Assembly (NCBI RefSeq): GCF_000427965.1
Contig: NZ_ATZA01000013.1
Coordinates: 41,953 to 105,952 of the forward strand
Source of the DNA: Olivibacter sitiensis DSM 17696
Lineage (GTDB): Bacteria > Bacteroidota > Bacteroidia > Sphingobacteriales > Sphingobacteriaceae
Reading direction: 5' to 3'
Length of the DNA: 64,000 nucleotides
Both the position numbers and the translations under genes were made by a program. This document shows, piece by piece, positions 63,643 to 64,000 of the stretch (position 1 is its first letter; each line of letters opens with the position of its first letter). Below the pieces are notes generated by a model, which worked only from the letters and a program-made list of their open reading frames with translations, was not told the DNA's origin and ran no database searches.

Positions 63643-63712
63643 CTGTCTAAAAAATATCAGCTTTCGTCATTTCGAGCGAAGTCGAGATGAGGAATTGCAC
63701 CTTTTTAGACAG
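63643..63712. repeat. Inverted-repeat element with CTGTCTAAAAA ends
   Basis: CTGTCTAAAAA (63643) and TTTTTAGACAG (63702) are exact 11-bp arms around CGTCATTTCGAGCGAAGTCGAGA, quoted only in part: TCATTTCGAGCGAA. It starts 9 bp after the peptidase stop and probably also terminates transcription. Same design as 23285-23417. Confidence 0.65.
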
Positions 63713-63727
63713 CCACCGTTTTATATA

Positions 63728-64000
63728 GGGTCTGCTGAAAAACTCTATTCGTTTTGTTAACCAATGAATTATAGTTATTTTTAGGTTGTCAAGTGCAAGG
63801 ATTTATGAAAAAAGCATCAAAAAGGCGTGCACCTAGCCCTATTTATAGCAGTCCGAATCAGCTCATTATTGAGGGATTTGAGTCTCCTTTTGATCGTCAT
63901 CTTAACCCAGAAAACCGTTGGGTTAAGTTAGCTCATCTGCTTCCCTGGGATAGTTTGTCGAACATTTATTACAAAGCATTTCCCAAGAAAGATACAGGTC
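63728..64000 (+). mobile_element. Left end of an insertion sequence (IS1182/IS5-like), cut by window end
   Basis: GGGTCTGCTGAAAAAC at 63728 looks like an IS terminal repeat end, followed by a transposase start 77 bp later. The right end lies outside the window, so the borders are not confirmed. Confidence 0.55.
63805..64000 (+). CDS. Transposase N-terminus (IS1182/IS5-like), partial
   Basis: 65 codons to the window end. The segment NQLIIEGFESPFDRHLNPEN and RWVKLAHLLPWDSLSNIYY shows the usual N-terminal part of Bacteroidota IS1182/IS5-type transposases (LNP.NRWV.LA..IPWD). The catalytic DDE part is outside. Codon use is ordinary. Confidence 0.8.
   Translation, partial: MKKASKRRAPSPIYSSPNQLIIEGFESPFDRHLNPENRWVKLAHLLPWDSLSNIYYKAFPKKDTG

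Overview
The window looks like chromosome from a Bacteroidota bacterium of the Sphingobacteriaceae type (Sphingobacterium/Pedobacter-like). Grounds: three SusC/SusD pairs, a GldJ-type lipoprotein, Bacteroidota-style lipoprotein signals, near absence of Shine-Dalgarno sequences, and several matches to the Bacteroidota -33/-7 promoter pattern (TTG, about 19 nt, TAnnTTTG). Base composition is moderate. The genus is inferred, not proven.

Layout. 0-5.7 kb: regulatory region and SusC/SusD pair 1. 5.8-7.9 kb: OmpR-type response regulator and histidine kinase (minus), divergent from SusC/SusD pair 2 (8.2-12.9 kb). 13.1-16.2 kb: secreted zinc peptidase of the basic-secretory-protein family and a GH92 alpha-mannosidase. 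16.3-22.9 kb: four-gene minus-strand operon (two TlpA-like thioredoxin proteins, a C39-like protein, a large outer-membrane barrel). It sits between two identical 48-bp copies of the 3' end of the GH92 gene and looks like an insertion. 23.4-26.2 kb: ABC/GntR(YtrA-type) operon with an operator at its start. 26.7-32.0 kb: outer-membrane protein, a hypothetical protein, then a secreted endonuclease/exonuclease/phosphatase-fold enzyme followed by a second GH92 whose usual general acid Glu is Gln. 32.0-38.3 kb: accessory stretch with small proteins, palindromic repeats, an AAA/DUF4143 ATPase and an FtsX-type ABC permease broken by two one-base losses. 38.3-50.2 kb: signal peptidase I, GH76, GH97, sugar MFS transporter, deaminase, M20 peptidase, short alpha-glucan phosphorylase, lipoprotein, GldJ. 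50.2-52.5 kb: glmS and tRNA-Pro. 52.6-62.4 kb: minus-strand cluster (GlcNAc kinase-like protein, pyruvyl-transferase-like protein, FAD oxidoreductase, SusC/SusD pair 3, YdcF-like protein). 62.6-64.0 kb: isoaspartyl peptidase and the start of an IS transposase.

How the genes fit together. The enzyme set (two GH92, GH76, GH97, secreted peptidase, secreted phosphoesterase-fold protein, sugar importer, GlcNAc kinase) points to use of mannose-rich glycans or glycoproteins such as yeast alpha-mannan, probably including mannose-phosphate caps.

The most striking non-coding signal is a family of 7-bp boxes close to RTTAACA, spaced exactly 11 bp apart (box + 4 bp). They lie upstream of SusC1, SusC2, the peptidase, the thioredoxin operon, the phosphatase/GH92 operon, GH76 and SusC3. 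That geometry is typical of OmpR/PhoB-type regulators, and one such regulator is encoded at 5.8 kb. Three of these regions also carry a LacI-type palindrome centred on AAACGTTT, which suggests joint control. All functions are read from sequence alone; no searches were run.
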